Assembly (NCBI GenBank): GCA_964351625.1
Contig: CAYGOV010000001.1
Coordinates: 310,001 to 374,000 of the forward strand
Direction: 5' to 3'
Source of the DNA: Marinoscillum sp964351625
GTDB taxonomy: Bacteria > Bacteroidota > Bacteroidia > Cytophagales > Cyclobacteriaceae
DNA: 64,000 bases
The notes under the pieces are model-generated. The model had not been told where the DNA came from. It saw nothing but the letters and a program-made list of their open reading frames with translations, and searched no databases. Positions 1-8,866 of this stretch are shown in pieces. The position numbers and the translations under genes were made by a program. Each line of letters begins with the position of its first letter. Position 1 is the first letter of the stretch.

Positions 1-1
1 G

Positions 2-616
2 GCTAAGCGTCACCACTTTAGTTTGGACTGGGAAGAGAATGCGGGTCGGGTCTTCACTGACGATTACTTAAAAAAATACGATGTAGTTATCTTTCTTATG
101 ACTACAGGGAATATCCTCAATGATGAGCAGCAGGCGGTATTTGAACGCTTTATCCAATCTGGAAAGGGCTATGTTGGGATACACAGTGCTTCAGATACAG
201 AGTATGATTGGGCATGGTACAATGAACTTGTAGGTATGATGTTTCATATACACCCGAGAAACCAAACGGCTATGATCAAAGTTGAAGACCGCAACTTTCC
301 TGGGATGCAACTCATGCCGGACACCCGCTGGTGGACAGATGAGTGGTATGAGTTTGGTGAGCCAAAATCCGATAATCTTAAATATCTCATCAGCGTAGAT
401 GAGTCCACTTATGATGTGAAAGCGCAATGGGGCGACAAGAAAGCTAAAGGCATGGGCTTTCATCCAATCTCTTGGTACCAAGAGTATGATGGGGGCCGTT
501 CTTTCTACACAGCTATGGGGCATATTCCTAGTACTTTTTCAGATGCTGTATTCCTTGAGCACATTTATGGAGGCATCTTCTGGAGTGCTACTGGTAAGGG
601 AATCTTAAAAAAGTAA
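2..616 (+). CDS. ThuA-like domain protein, C-terminal part (5' end outside window)
   Basis: The reading frame is open to the left edge, so the gene starts upstream of the window; about 204 residues are visible. The sequence resembles ThuA-like (trehalose-utilisation) class-I glutamine-amidotransferase-fold proteins: a beta strand YDVVIFLMTTG, an FIQSGKGYVGIHSASDT segment and the late YDGGRSFYTAMGHIP segment are typical of the family. Bacteroidota homologues are usually secreted and lie near sugar or glycoside enzymes; whether this copy has a signal peptide cannot be seen. The substrate is unknown. It ends with TAA at 614-616; no terminator is obvious downstream. Confidence 0.85.
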   Translation, partial: AKRHHFSLDWEENAGRVFTDDYLKKYDVVIFLMTTGNILNDEQQAVFERFIQSGKGYVGIHSASDTEYDWAWYNELVGMMFHIHPRNQTAMIKVEDRNFPGMQLMPDTRWWTDEWYEFGEPKSDNLKYLISVDESTYDVKAQWGDKKAKGMGFHPISWYQEYDGGRSFYTAMGHIPSTFSDAVFLEHIYGGIFWSATGKGILKK

Positions 617-702
617 GTCAGAAAGTGGATGCACCTTAGTTTGCTGTGCTGAACTTGAGGTTTGGGAACTATTAATTTAACCAGTCATATTAAGCTTTTA
701 CC

Positions 703-865
703 TTAAATTTTCTCCGCAGTAAGTGGCTTCTCAAAGTAAGCGATTACGCGATGTGTAACTCTCTGCGATTCTTTTAACTTCTGGATGATTTGAAGAGGTA
801 AGCAATGCAATCTTCACATCCTTGTTTACTGCTTTATTTTTGATGGCTTTTGCCCGTCAGATTTG
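703..865 (-). pseudogene. Response-regulator receiver domain relic (frameshifted)
   Basis: On the minus strand this reads KNKAVNKDVKIALLTSSN, then HPEVKRIAESY, then after a one-base shift VIAYFEKPLTAEKI and a stop. That is the second half of a CheY-like receiver domain: the beta4 strand with TSS, and the conserved Lys-Pro (EKPL) near the end. No start codon or phospho-acceptor Asp half can be found upstream, so this is a truncated, frameshifted remnant and not a working gene. It fills most of the 295-base gap between its neighbours. The assignment rests on motif resemblance only. Confidence 0.7.
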
Positions 866-910
866 TCCAGTTACATAAGAAGCGAGGTTCGATTAATCCT
901 CAGGTAACCA

Positions 911-1762
911 TTATCTAGCCGTTGGTCTTTCAAATGGATTACTAAGGAACCTCTCAACCATTTGATTGAAAAGCTCATGTTTGCTACTTGGCATGTCATG
1001 CGTAGCTCCCGGCATGATCATCAGCTGTGATTTGGGAATACTTTCATATATCTCCAAGATATGTCGCAGTTTGATAAGATCTGCATCACCCGCCATGACC
1101 AATACTGGAGCTTTTATTCTCTTCAATTCGTTCCTCTCAATATTGGGATGCTTATCCAACAAATTGAGATGTTCTTTTGCCCGAAAGTTTTCCGCAGATG
1201 TTTCACCCTGCACTATTTTACTTTCTACTTCTTTAAGAGCATTTGAGACATTATCAATATCCCATTGCCAAACTGCTGTGCTGTCAGGTCTTAAATTTGG
1301 TGAATTTGATACAAGTTTGCTGACTTTATTCGGATAGTTCATAGCGAGCAGCAATCCAATAATTCCTCCGTCACTGAGTCCAATGATGTAGGAAGAGTCA
1401 ATGTTTAAATAATCTAGAAGGGAAGTGTAGTCGCTAGCCATGAGTTCGAACGTCAATCTTTGATCACCATTAGTGGTTTTCCCATGAAATCTACTATCTG
1501 CCACTATGATGAAATAATCGTCTTTAAAATATTCGATTTGGCATATTTCACTTTTGATCGATCCGCCATTTCCGTGAATGATGAGTAAAGGTTGGTCAGC
1601 GGAATCACCGTAAGTTTCAAAGTACATTTCTAGACCATTCACACTGGCAAATTGTCCAATCTCTGCATTGTTTCCATAGTCAACGTTCGTATCACAATTG
1701 GCTTGACCAAATGAAATTAGAGTAGAAAATACAAGTGAAATGGCTAGAATTAAAGTTTTCAA
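911..1762 (-). CDS. Secreted alpha/beta hydrolase
   Basis: This 283-residue protein has an N-terminal signal peptide of about 20 residues (MKTLILAISLVFSTLISFGQ), so it is periplasmic or secreted. The alpha/beta hydrolase fold is clear: oxyanion segment IIHGNGGS (about 61-68), nucleophile elbow GLSDGG with Ser130 in a GxSxG motif, a likely acid in MAGDADLI (Asp225 or Asp227), and catalytic His254 in GATHDMP. The natural substrate, probably an ester, cannot be told from sequence. It stands alone on the minus strand, followed by the receiver-domain relic. The ATG directly begins a good signal peptide, which supports the start. Confidence 0.88.
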   Translation of the reverse strand: MKTLILAISLVFSTLISFGQANCDTNVDYGNNAEIGQFASVNGLEMYFETYGDSADQPLLIIHGNGGSIKSEICQIEYFKDDYFIIVADSRFHGKTTNGDQRLTFELMASDYTSLLDYLNIDSSYIIGLSDGGIIGLLLAMNYPNKVSKLVSNSPNLRPDSTAVWQWDIDNVSNALKEVESKIVQGETSAENFRAKEHLNLLDKHPNIERNELKRIKAPVLVMAGDADLIKLRHILEIYESIPKSQLMIMPGATHDMPSSKHELFNQMVERFLSNPFERPTAR

Positions 1763-1988
1763 AACTTTGGATTGATGAATGTTGATATTGGCAAAATATT
1801 AATTAGTTACGAATAAACGCTCATTAATTGAACGTGTGTTTTGTATACTCTTAAGAAGGATAATTTTCGTTTAAACGTAATTTATCAAAATGGTTATTGT
1901 TGCTATTATTTGCAATAGATAACTCGAGCTAAGCATAAACTTTCATTGCTCTCTGGCGCTAGGGTAATGTCATAATGGATCGAGAGTT

Positions 1989-3512
1989 TCACCTTACGGA
2001 GAAAATATCATCCACATAGAGCTTTGCGATATTAAGTGGTCTCAAGGAGTTTTTCCTTTTAAAGGAATGTGCTTCCATCCGCTCTAAGATGTTTTTAAGG
2101 GCCTTTATTGCCTCGTTGATATAGGGTCCTTTATTGAGCATTACGCAATCTGCATTGGCGCTCTGTGCAGCGTCGCTAATTTCGGCCCTGGTAGGAATGC
2201 CAGTTTTTGCAAGATTTTCTAACACTTGAGTAGCCCATATAACAGGAATATGAGCGGCCTCACAAATCCACAAAATCTCGTTTTGAACTTCTGAAATCCG
2301 CTCAAATCCAATCTCCACTGCCAGATCCCCTCGGGCAATCATGACGCCTATTTTATTCCTTTTCATTCCTTCAATTAGAATTTTCGGTAAATTTTCAAAG
2401 GCTTCTTTGTTTTCGATTTTGAAAATGACACCTAGGTTATCGGCCTTCAGTCTGTTCAGATGACCGTACAAGTGGGCAACATCCTCAGCAGTTCTTACAA
2501 AAGAATAGCCCACAAGGTCAGCATGCTTACAGACAAAAGGTAAGTTCGCTATGTCCTGTTCAGTCAATGCAGGCAGGTTCAGTTTGGTGTATGGCAGGTT
2601 GATGCCTTTTTCAGATGATAACTTTGACTTGTAGCAGTGGGTGATTTCCAGTTCAATGTCATCTTCATTTTTGGAAACAACTATCGATTCTATCATCCCG
2701 TCATCAAACAATACTATATCGTCTACTTGCACATCATCTATGATTTCCGGTAATAGGACTCCTACCTCCGCTTTTTCTAATTGATCGTTGTGCTTCCCAA
2801 AAGTTGATTTTTTCCCCTTGGTACTCCTTTTGGTCAAAATAATGTGCTCACCTACACTGATAGGAATTCCTCTTTTGATTTTGCCATTCTTACCAAGTAT
2901 CTCAATCTGAGAGGTTCTGATTTTAGGGCCAGATAGATCCATGTAGATCTTTAGATCTTGTTTCGTTTTCTTTTTGATTTCTTGGATGTGTTCGATCATT
3001 TTGGACCAAACGCTCAGATCGCCATGACTTAGATTTATACGAGCTATTTGCATCCCTTGAAGTACCATGTTTTCAATAATGGACTTATCCTCAGCAGCCT
3101 CGTTAGGAAGTGTCACCATTATTTGAGTATAACCTTTGCTGCGCTCTTTGTTGAAGAGTTCTTTAGCGTGTTTTTTCAGCAGCTTTTTGCTCTTTTGATA
3201 GCCAATTAATTCTATCTCCCTTTTTTCATCAAAGGGAGTTCCTTGTATCAGACTTAAATTCTTGACCACATTGTACAGATTGCTATAAACATAACCCTCG
3301 GAAGATCGCAGGGAAGAGATCCCAATATCAGACAAGCGGTCGTGGTATTTTCTCAGATCAAAGGTTCTTAGGAGTAGGTATCTGCTTAGATTTTTACTAC
3401 TGAGTTTGTAGTCTTTGTGGACACCTGACGTTACCAAATCTATCTTAGATTCACTTTCGATCATCGAATTCAAGATCTCGTTTAATCCTTTATAGAGCTT
3501 TTTGGTTTTCAT
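1989..3512 (-). CDS. Atypical pyruvate kinase with N-terminal extension, no C-terminal regulatory domain
   Basis: This 507-residue protein contains the pyruvate kinase catalytic core: RINLSHGD and MDLSGPKIRT for substrate and phosphate binding, VLFDDGMIE at the B-domain border, the catalytic Lys in IFKIENKEAFENLP, the metal-binding segment GVMIARGDLAVEIG, and ATQVLENLAKTGIPTRAEISDA. About 140 unrecognised residues precede the core, and the protein stops soon after it (about residue 507), so the usual C-terminal allosteric domain is missing. Such shapes are known for a divergent subfamily in bacteria. Conversion of phosphoenolpyruvate and ADP to pyruvate and ATP is expected but unproven, and allosteric control by sugar phosphates at the usual site is not possible. 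It is a monocistronic minus-strand gene. Confidence 0.88.
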   Translation of the reverse strand: MKTKKLYKGLNEILNSMIESESKIDLVTSGVHKDYKLSSKNLSRYLLLRTFDLRKYHDRLSDIGISSLRSSEGYVYSNLYNVVKNLSLIQGTPFDEKREIELIGYQKSKKLLKKHAKELFNKERSKGYTQIMVTLPNEAAEDKSIIENMVLQGMQIARINLSHGDLSVWSKMIEHIQEIKKKTKQDLKIYMDLSGPKIRTSQIEILGKNGKIKRGIPISVGEHIILTKRSTKGKKSTFGKHNDQLEKAEVGVLLPEIIDDVQVDDIVLFDDGMIESIVVSKNEDDIELEITHCYKSKLSSEKGINLPYTKLNLPALTEQDIANLPFVCKHADLVGYSFVRTAEDVAHLYGHLNRLKADNLGVIFKIENKEAFENLPKILIEGMKRNKIGVMIARGDLAVEIGFERISEVQNEILWICEAAHIPVIWATQVLENLAKTGIPTRAEISDAAQSANADCVMLNKGPYINEAIKALKNILERMEAHSFKRKNSLRPLNIAKLYVDDIFSVR

Positions 3513-3821
3513 CTAGGTTGGTAAAGATTAGTTTTAAAAAAAAATGATGTGCGAACGATTTGGAAGATCTAGGGCCATCTTTCTATCTATCAGTTCAACG
3601 TTGGTTTGATGACACTCGTTGGCGTTTTGTTGATTGAAGAACATTATTTTCACAATTATCTTTTGAGTCTTTTTTTTGCATCCATGACTTTAGGATTTAT
3701 TCGTTGCAATAAATAAAGCTCCTTCATTTTGGGTGATCCAATTTGAATTTTGAAGACCTTGCAATTTTTTCAAGAATCATCTGCTCAACCTGAGATTAGT
3801 TGAGTGTAAACAATAGCGTAA
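3513..3821. other. Intergenic region between divergent genes
   Basis: This 309-base region separates the minus-strand pyruvate kinase from rapA and must hold both promoters. I see no coding relic. The only structured element is a short inverted repeat CTCAAC/GTTGAG at 3784-3804, about 18 bases before the rapA ATG, which could form a hairpin in the 5' leader. No convincing Bacteroidota -33/-7 promoter pair could be fixed by eye. Confidence 0.5.
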
Positions 3822-6656
3822 ATGGCGGATTTTTATCCAGATCAAAGGTGGACAAGTGAGGGGGAACCTGAGCTGGGTGTGGGTGTTGTTGAGGAGACAA
3901 ACAAGAATCGCGTACAAATACACTTTCCTTCTGCTGGTGAAACACGGCAGTATGCTTTGGTGAATGCTCCTTTGCGGAGAGTAATTTTTAAGCCGGGAGA
4001 TACTGTTCTTGATGCAGACAAACAACCTTTTGTGATTGAGCGAGTGCAAGACAATGGTGAACTGCTTTTGTATATTGGGAAATCTGGTGTTTTGTCGGAG
4101 GCAGATCTAGGTGAAGTATCGGTGAATCATGGTGTCTCAGATCGACTTTTGATGGGTGATGTAGAAACGCCTATTGCATTCGCGTTGAGGAGAAGAACGC
4201 TAGAGTATGACCATAGTCGGAGAATTTCTTCTATCAACGGATTTGCAGGAGGACGGATAGATTTAATTCCGCATCAGCTTTACATCGCGCATGAAGTTAG
4301 TGGACGATATGCACCACGGGTTTTGCTTTCCGATCAAGTTGGGCTTGGCAAAACGATCGAAGCATGTTTGATCTTGCACCGTCTACTTTTGAGTGGTCAA
4401 GCATCTCGAATCTTAATTTTGGTTCCTGACTCTTTAGTACATCAGTGGTTTGTGGAGATGCTGAGACGTTTCAACTTGTGGTTCCACATTTTTGATGAAG
4501 AAAGGTGTGCTTCGCTCGATGAAAGTGCCCCCGAGGGGAATCCTTTTTTAGATGACCAATTGGTCATTTGTAGCACTTCATTCCTAGCAGGTTCTTCCAA
4601 ACGTGCGCAGCAAGCAATTTCTGCTGAATGGGATATGTTAGTGGTGGATGAAGCGCATCATTTGGAATGGTCGCTAGAGAAAGCTAGTCCTGAATATGCC
4701 ATTGTCGAATTGCTTAGCAAAGTAGCAAAGGGTTTATTGCTATTGACCGCCACACCAGAGCAGTTGGGCGTGGAAAGTCATTTTGCTAGATTGAGATTAC
4801 TCGATCCTGAGAGATATGCTGATTACGATGCCTTCATCAACGAATCACAGGACCACAAGGAGATTGCCAACCTAGTAGAAGATTTGTCATTAGGGAAGCC
4901 ATTGACTGATCAAGCCAAAGGCTTATTGAAATCCATATTTGGAGAAAAGCGAACGACAAAGCTGGAAGAAAATGGAACTGTGGCCAAAGATCAATTGATA
5001 GAAGATTTACTGGATCAGCATGGGCCTGGGCGTGTGGTTTTTAGAAATACACGATCTGCTATGAGTGGTTTCCCAACGCGTGAAGCACATCTCGTCCCAT
5101 TAGTCCCAGCGAACAAAAATGAGGAGTGGATCCAGCGTTTGTCTAAGGAATTCGCCATAGATAAGGAAGTGAAAATAAGTGAAGACACCAAGGAACGTTT
5201 TTGGTTTACGGAAGACCCACGAGTCACTTGGCTAGTGGAATTATTGGCAGAGTTAAAACCAGCCAAAGTATTATTGATCTGCCGAACCAAATCCAAAGTT
5301 TTGGCGCTAGAAAAAGCGCTAGAAAAGCTTTCAAATGCCAAAGTAGGTGTGTTTCATGAAGACCTTACCATCGTACAGCGAGATAGAAATGCTGCATGGT
5401 TTGCAGAGGAGGATGGTGCGGGTATATTGCTTTGTTCGGAGATAGGTAGCGAGGGCCGAAATTTTCAATTTGCCCATCACTTAGTCTTGTTCGATTTACC
5501 AGTGCATCCAGAGTTGTTGGAGCAGCGTATTGGTCGTTTGGACCGTATCGGTCAATCAGAAAATATTCAGATCCATGTACCTTATCTGAAAGGAAGTCCA
5601 CAGGAAGTTTTGGTGCGTTGGTTTCATGAAGGGTTGAATGCTTTTGAGGAAAACATTGAAGGTGGAAATCAAATTGGACAATTGTTTGCTGAGCGCTTGG
5701 TAGCGCTCACTATGGCTGCCTCTTCCACGGATATCAGCACAAAACTAGATGCCCTGATTGCTGACACAGCTGTTTACCAAGAGGAGCTGAAGCAAACATT
5801 AGCCAATGGTCGAGACAGACTGTTAGAAATGAACTCATTCCGGCCATTGGTTGCCGAGCAATTGATAGATAAAATCAAAGCTGCTGACCAAGATTTAGGC
5901 CTTGAGATTTATATGACCCAAGTATTCGAACACTTCGGGATAGAGATGGAAGATTTGGCACCACGGACATATTTGCTTCATCCAGCACGAACAAACAGGG
6001 AGCCGTTTCCATCTATTCCAGATGCAGGCATATCAGTGACCTTTGATCGTAAGCGTGCCTTGAGTCGGGAAGACATCAGCTTCATTAGTTGGGATCATCC
6101 TATGGTGACTGGAGCCTTGGATATGGTGCTTAGTTTAGGAACTGGAGCGGCAAGCTATGGCGTATTGAGAGGAACAGAAGAAACAGGCATACTCTTGGAA
6201 GTGATCTTCGTGCTTGAAACTGCTGGTAGACAAGGAGTTCATGTTGACCGCTTTTTACCAAATACACCTTTGCGTGTGGTGGTCAATCACTCCAGTGAAG
6301 AGGTCACTGGAGATTATCCTGTAGCATTGTTTGACAGGCAGTTAAAGCCCGGAAGAGTCGACGACCTCATTGGGAATGAAACTTTGGTAGACACCATACT
6401 GCCTGAGATGATCAAGACCGCAACGGAAATAGCCGAACAGCTGAGGATAAAAGAAATAGAAACTGGGCTTGAGCGTATGAGTCAGACCATGGATCATGAA
6501 ATTGGTCGATTGGCTTATTTATATGAACGAAATAAAGCAATTAGGCCTGACGAAGTGCGCACAGCACTCAATGAGAAAAAAATACTGACAGCCTTGATTG
6601 AAAATGCGCGTATGCGTATGGATTCGCTCCAACTTATTCGAGAAGGAGACATGTAG
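3822..6656 (+). CDS. rapA: RNA polymerase-associated protein RapA (SWI2/SNF2-family ATPase)
   Basis: This 944-residue protein matches RapA (E. coli RapA is 968 residues) along its length. The N-terminus (about residues 5-65) is the RapA Tudor-like module, with the typical RWTSEGEPELGVGVV and RRVIFKPGDTV. The Swi2/Snf2 helicase core follows: Walker A DQVGLGKTIEA (about 171-181), DEAH box VVDEAHH (about 273-279), motif III LLTATPEQ, and motifs V/VI SEIGSEGRNFQ and QRIGRLDRIGQ (about 567). A C-terminal RapA-specific region completes it. RapA recycles stalled RNA polymerase after termination by ATP-driven translocation. It is followed 138 bases later by a DHH phosphoesterase on the same strand. 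Full-length RapA is best known from Gammaproteobacteria; see findings. Confidence 0.95.
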   Translation: MADFYPDQRWTSEGEPELGVGVVEETNKNRVQIHFPSAGETRQYALVNAPLRRVIFKPGDTVLDADKQPFVIERVQDNGELLLYIGKSGVLSEADLGEVSVNHGVSDRLLMGDVETPIAFALRRRTLEYDHSRRISSINGFAGGRIDLIPHQLYIAHEVSGRYAPRVLLSDQVGLGKTIEACLILHRLLLSGQASRILILVPDSLVHQWFVEMLRRFNLWFHIFDEERCASLDESAPEGNPFLDDQLVICSTSFLAGSSKRAQQAISAEWDMLVVDEAHHLEWSLEKASPEYAIVELLSKVAKGLLLLTATPEQLGVESHFARLRLLDPERYADYDAFINESQDHKEIANLVEDLSLGKPLTDQAKGLLKSIFGEKRTTKLEENGTVAKDQLIEDLLDQHGPGRVVFRNTRSAMSGFPTREAHLVPLVPANKNEEWIQRLSKEFAIDKEVKISEDTKERFWFTEDPRVTWLVELLAELKPAKVLLICRTKSKVLALEKALEKLSNAKVGVFHEDLTIVQRDRNAAWFAEEDGAGILLCSEIGSEGRNFQFAHHLVLFDLPVHPELLEQRIGRLDRIGQSENIQIHVPYLKGSPQEVLVRWFHEGLNAFEENIEGGNQIGQLFAERLVALTMAASSTDISTKLDALIADTAVYQEELKQTLANGRDRLLEMNSFRPLVAEQLIDKIKAADQDLGLEIYMTQVFEHFGIEMEDLAPRTYLLHPARTNREPFPSIPDAGISVTFDRKRALSREDISFISWDHPMVTGALDMVLSLGTGAASYGVLRGTEETGILLEVIFVLETAGRQGVHVDRFLPNTPLRVVVNHSSEEVTGDYPVALFDRQLKPGRVDDLIGNETLVDTILPEMIKTATEIAEQLRIKEIETGLERMSQTMDHEIGRLAYLYERNKAIRPDEVRTALNEKKILTALIENARMRMDSLQLIREGDM

Positions 6657-6793
6657 TCTTCTCAAAACTTTCACGTTCTGGCTTTTGCCAAATGTGGTTA
6701 TCATAAAAAAAATCAACTTGTATCATTCGAATGAATCGCTGCGATTCTTCGCCATGATGTCTTGTAAATCAAATTCAAAAACTAAATATCAAA

Positions 6794-7801
6794 ATGAATA
6801 TCTACCAACGAATAGTTGCTGAAATCAATGCAGCCCCAAACATTGTCATCACCTCACATAAATCAGCTGATGGCGATTCGGTAGGTAGTTCTTTGGGTTT
6901 ACTACACTTTATTGAAAAGCTAGGCAAATCGGCTAAGGTGTGTCATCCAGATGACGCGCCGGGATTTTTGGAATGGTTGGATACTTCGTCTATTCTCTTG
7001 ATGACCGATCACCCAGAGGCTGTAACTGCCGCTTTCAAAGAGGCTGACTTAGTGTTTTGTTTGGATTACAATGCCACCAATCGCATCGGTCCGGATATGC
7101 AAGCGCTACTAGAGGCGGTCACTTGCAAAACAGTCATGATTGACCATCATTTGAATCCTGAAGACTTCCCGACCTTGACGGTTTCCGAAACTACCGCATC
7201 TTCTACTTCGGAGTTGATTGTGGAGATGATCACACAATCTGGTCATGGCGACTTACTTGATGAGAAAATAGGCACTCCACTTTACTTAGGTATTTTGACA
7301 GATACAGGAAGTTTTAGATTTCCTTCTACAGGTCCACGTACGCACGAAGTATTGGCAAAGCTACTAGCCGCAGGAGTAGCGCATCATTTGGTTCATGAAG
7401 CGCTCAGCGACAATAACACAGCGAGTCGTTTGCGTTTGCAAGGATATGCCATAAGTGAGAAAATGGAGATCATGGAAGAATACATGGTGGCTATTATTTC
7501 ATTGTCAAAAGAAGAACTTTCGAAATACAATTATCAAAAGGGAGATACCGACAATCTGGCAAATCAAGCCCTATCCATCAAGGGAATGCGGGCGGCTATC
7601 GTGTTTTCAGAAAGAGATGGAATTATGAAGATTTCTTTCCGATCGAAAGGGCAGGACAACCCTGTAAATGTCATGGCAGCAGAATATTTTGATGGAGGAG
7701 GTCATGCCAACGCATCGGGAGGAATGAGTAATCTTACCGTATCAGAAACCTTAGACAAGATTAAAGGTCTAGTACCAAAATACTTCTCCCTTGTGAAATA
7801 G
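6794..7801 (+). CDS. nrnA: DHH/DHHA1 phosphoesterase, NrnA-like (nanoRNase / pAp phosphatase)
   Basis: The 335-residue protein has the complete DHH-DHHA1 layout: motif I HKSADGDSVGSSL near the N-terminus, motif II LDYNATNRIG, the DHH signature in MIDHHLNP (about residue 115), GILTDTGSFRFPST, and the C-terminal DHHA1 motif DGGGHANASGG that binds substrate. Family members of this size degrade short oligoribonucleotides (nanoRNAs) and many dephosphorylate 3'-phosphoadenosine 5'-phosphate. The metal-binding residues are intact, so activity is expected. It lies 138 bases downstream of rapA on the same strand and converges with the next gene. The ATG has little Shine-Dalgarno complementarity, as is normal for Bacteroidota. 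Confidence 0.93.
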   Translation: MNIYQRIVAEINAAPNIVITSHKSADGDSVGSSLGLLHFIEKLGKSAKVCHPDDAPGFLEWLDTSSILLMTDHPEAVTAAFKEADLVFCLDYNATNRIGPDMQALLEAVTCKTVMIDHHLNPEDFPTLTVSETTASSTSELIVEMITQSGHGDLLDEKIGTPLYLGILTDTGSFRFPSTGPRTHEVLAKLLAAGVAHHLVHEALSDNNTASRLRLQGYAISEKMEIMEEYMVAIISLSKEELSKYNYQKGDTDNLANQALSIKGMRAAIVFSERDGIMKISFRSKGQDNPVNVMAAEYFDGGGHANASGGMSNLTVSETLDKIKGLVPKYFSLVK

Positions 7802-7832
7802 CGTATATAAAATTAGGGGAGTATTACTTAGC

Positions 7833-8600
7833 TTAAGCCTCTTTAATCCCTTTGCTTGCCTGATCAAATAATTCATGATCACCGAGCATGTATTCTAAAA
7901 TAGGTCTGCACTTATCCTTACAGGCTGGGTAGAAGGACTTGTGTTCTCTTTCATTGTTTTTAGGTGGATTTCCCCACCAAAACTCACTAATGGCAATGGG
8001 CCTTAGCTGATGGCTGAAAGCATAGTTGAGTAGTTTTGGAGCCGCACAATCACCAGCGGCAGAGGGAGGATTGCCTTGTGAAGTTTTGATGAAAATCTCC
8101 ACCACGTTTTGCTCCTCGCCTAATGCATTTAAGAAATGATAATTGGCGAAAAGTTGTTGCTGTATGTCAAAGGATTTTTGCTTCCGTTGTGCGGTTAATG
8201 AGGTGATTTCTACTGGATTATTGGACTTTTTTATTGTGTTGCCGATTTGTGTCAACTCAGTCATTCCTTTGTTGATGAAAAAGTCGTCTACCGAGTCATC
8301 AAACACAGAGGGAGCGAAATGATCACAGCAGATCTCTCTTGATAATTTACCTGAAACAGTTCCTAAATATCCGAGGCTATTGTCAGCTTTTTGAACGACC
8401 AATACTCCGAACATTTTTCCTTTTTGAACACTGAAGTCATGACCCCAATTTGTTGATTCTAAAGCGATCAAATCCTGAAATTCCATAGCAGCTATTCTCC
8501 CAATTTCAGGGATATCCATACCAAATGGATTGTTTAGCTTCTCAGGAATAGTGACTTGTAAGATTTCCGATTTAAAGCTAAAAAGCACTTGTTTCTTCAT
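7833..8600 (-). CDS. Stand-alone protein homologous to the N-terminal domain of long Bacteroidota RluA pseudouridine synthases
   Basis: This 255-residue protein matches from memory the accessory N-terminal half of the roughly 550-residue Bacteroidota RluA-family proteins: an early KLNNPFGMDIPEIGRIAA, KGKMFGVLVVQKADNSLGYL, a middle coiled segment QRKQKSFDIQQQLF, and the characteristic GDCAAPKLLNYAFSH, AISEFWWG and YPACKDKCRPILEYML. The catalytic RluA domain is absent: the frame ends at 7833, and the next gene beyond it lies on the opposite strand. The Cys and Glu pattern loosely recalls zinc-dependent deaminase-fold proteins, which is inference only. Whether it acts alone or with an RluA protein encoded elsewhere is unknown. 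Confidence 0.7.
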   Translation of the reverse strand: MKKQVLFSFKSEILQVTIPEKLNNPFGMDIPEIGRIAAMEFQDLIALESTNWGHDFSVQKGKMFGVLVVQKADNSLGYLGTVSGKLSREICCDHFAPSVFDDSVDDFFINKGMTELTQIGNTIKKSNNPVEITSLTAQRKQKSFDIQQQLFANYHFLNALGEEQNVVEIFIKTSQGNPPSAAGDCAAPKLLNYAFSHQLRPIAISEFWWGNPPKNNEREHKSFYPACKDKCRPILEYMLGDHELFDQASKGIKEA

Positions 8601-8866
8601 CTGGCTGATAGCAGCAATTTGTAGCTTCTATTTGGCGCAAAAGTATCTAGATAATTGATTAAGGATCTTATTTATCATCAGGAGTCACTTGAAATAGCTT
8701 ATTAACTGCTCTATCTCTTTAAAATCAATTAAAAATTAATCCCGAAAGGAGGTTGAGGTTCATTCTAAATCGGATAATATTGTTATTGGGCTTTTAACAC
8801 ATTTTGCATCGAAGTGCTTTCGATGGTCGAATGAGAACTAACTAACGGTATTGACTTGACACAACA

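Noticed and set aside
880..905. GGTTCGATTAATCC resembling a tRNA T-arm
   Set aside because: No matching acceptor, D or anticodon arms within 80 bases.
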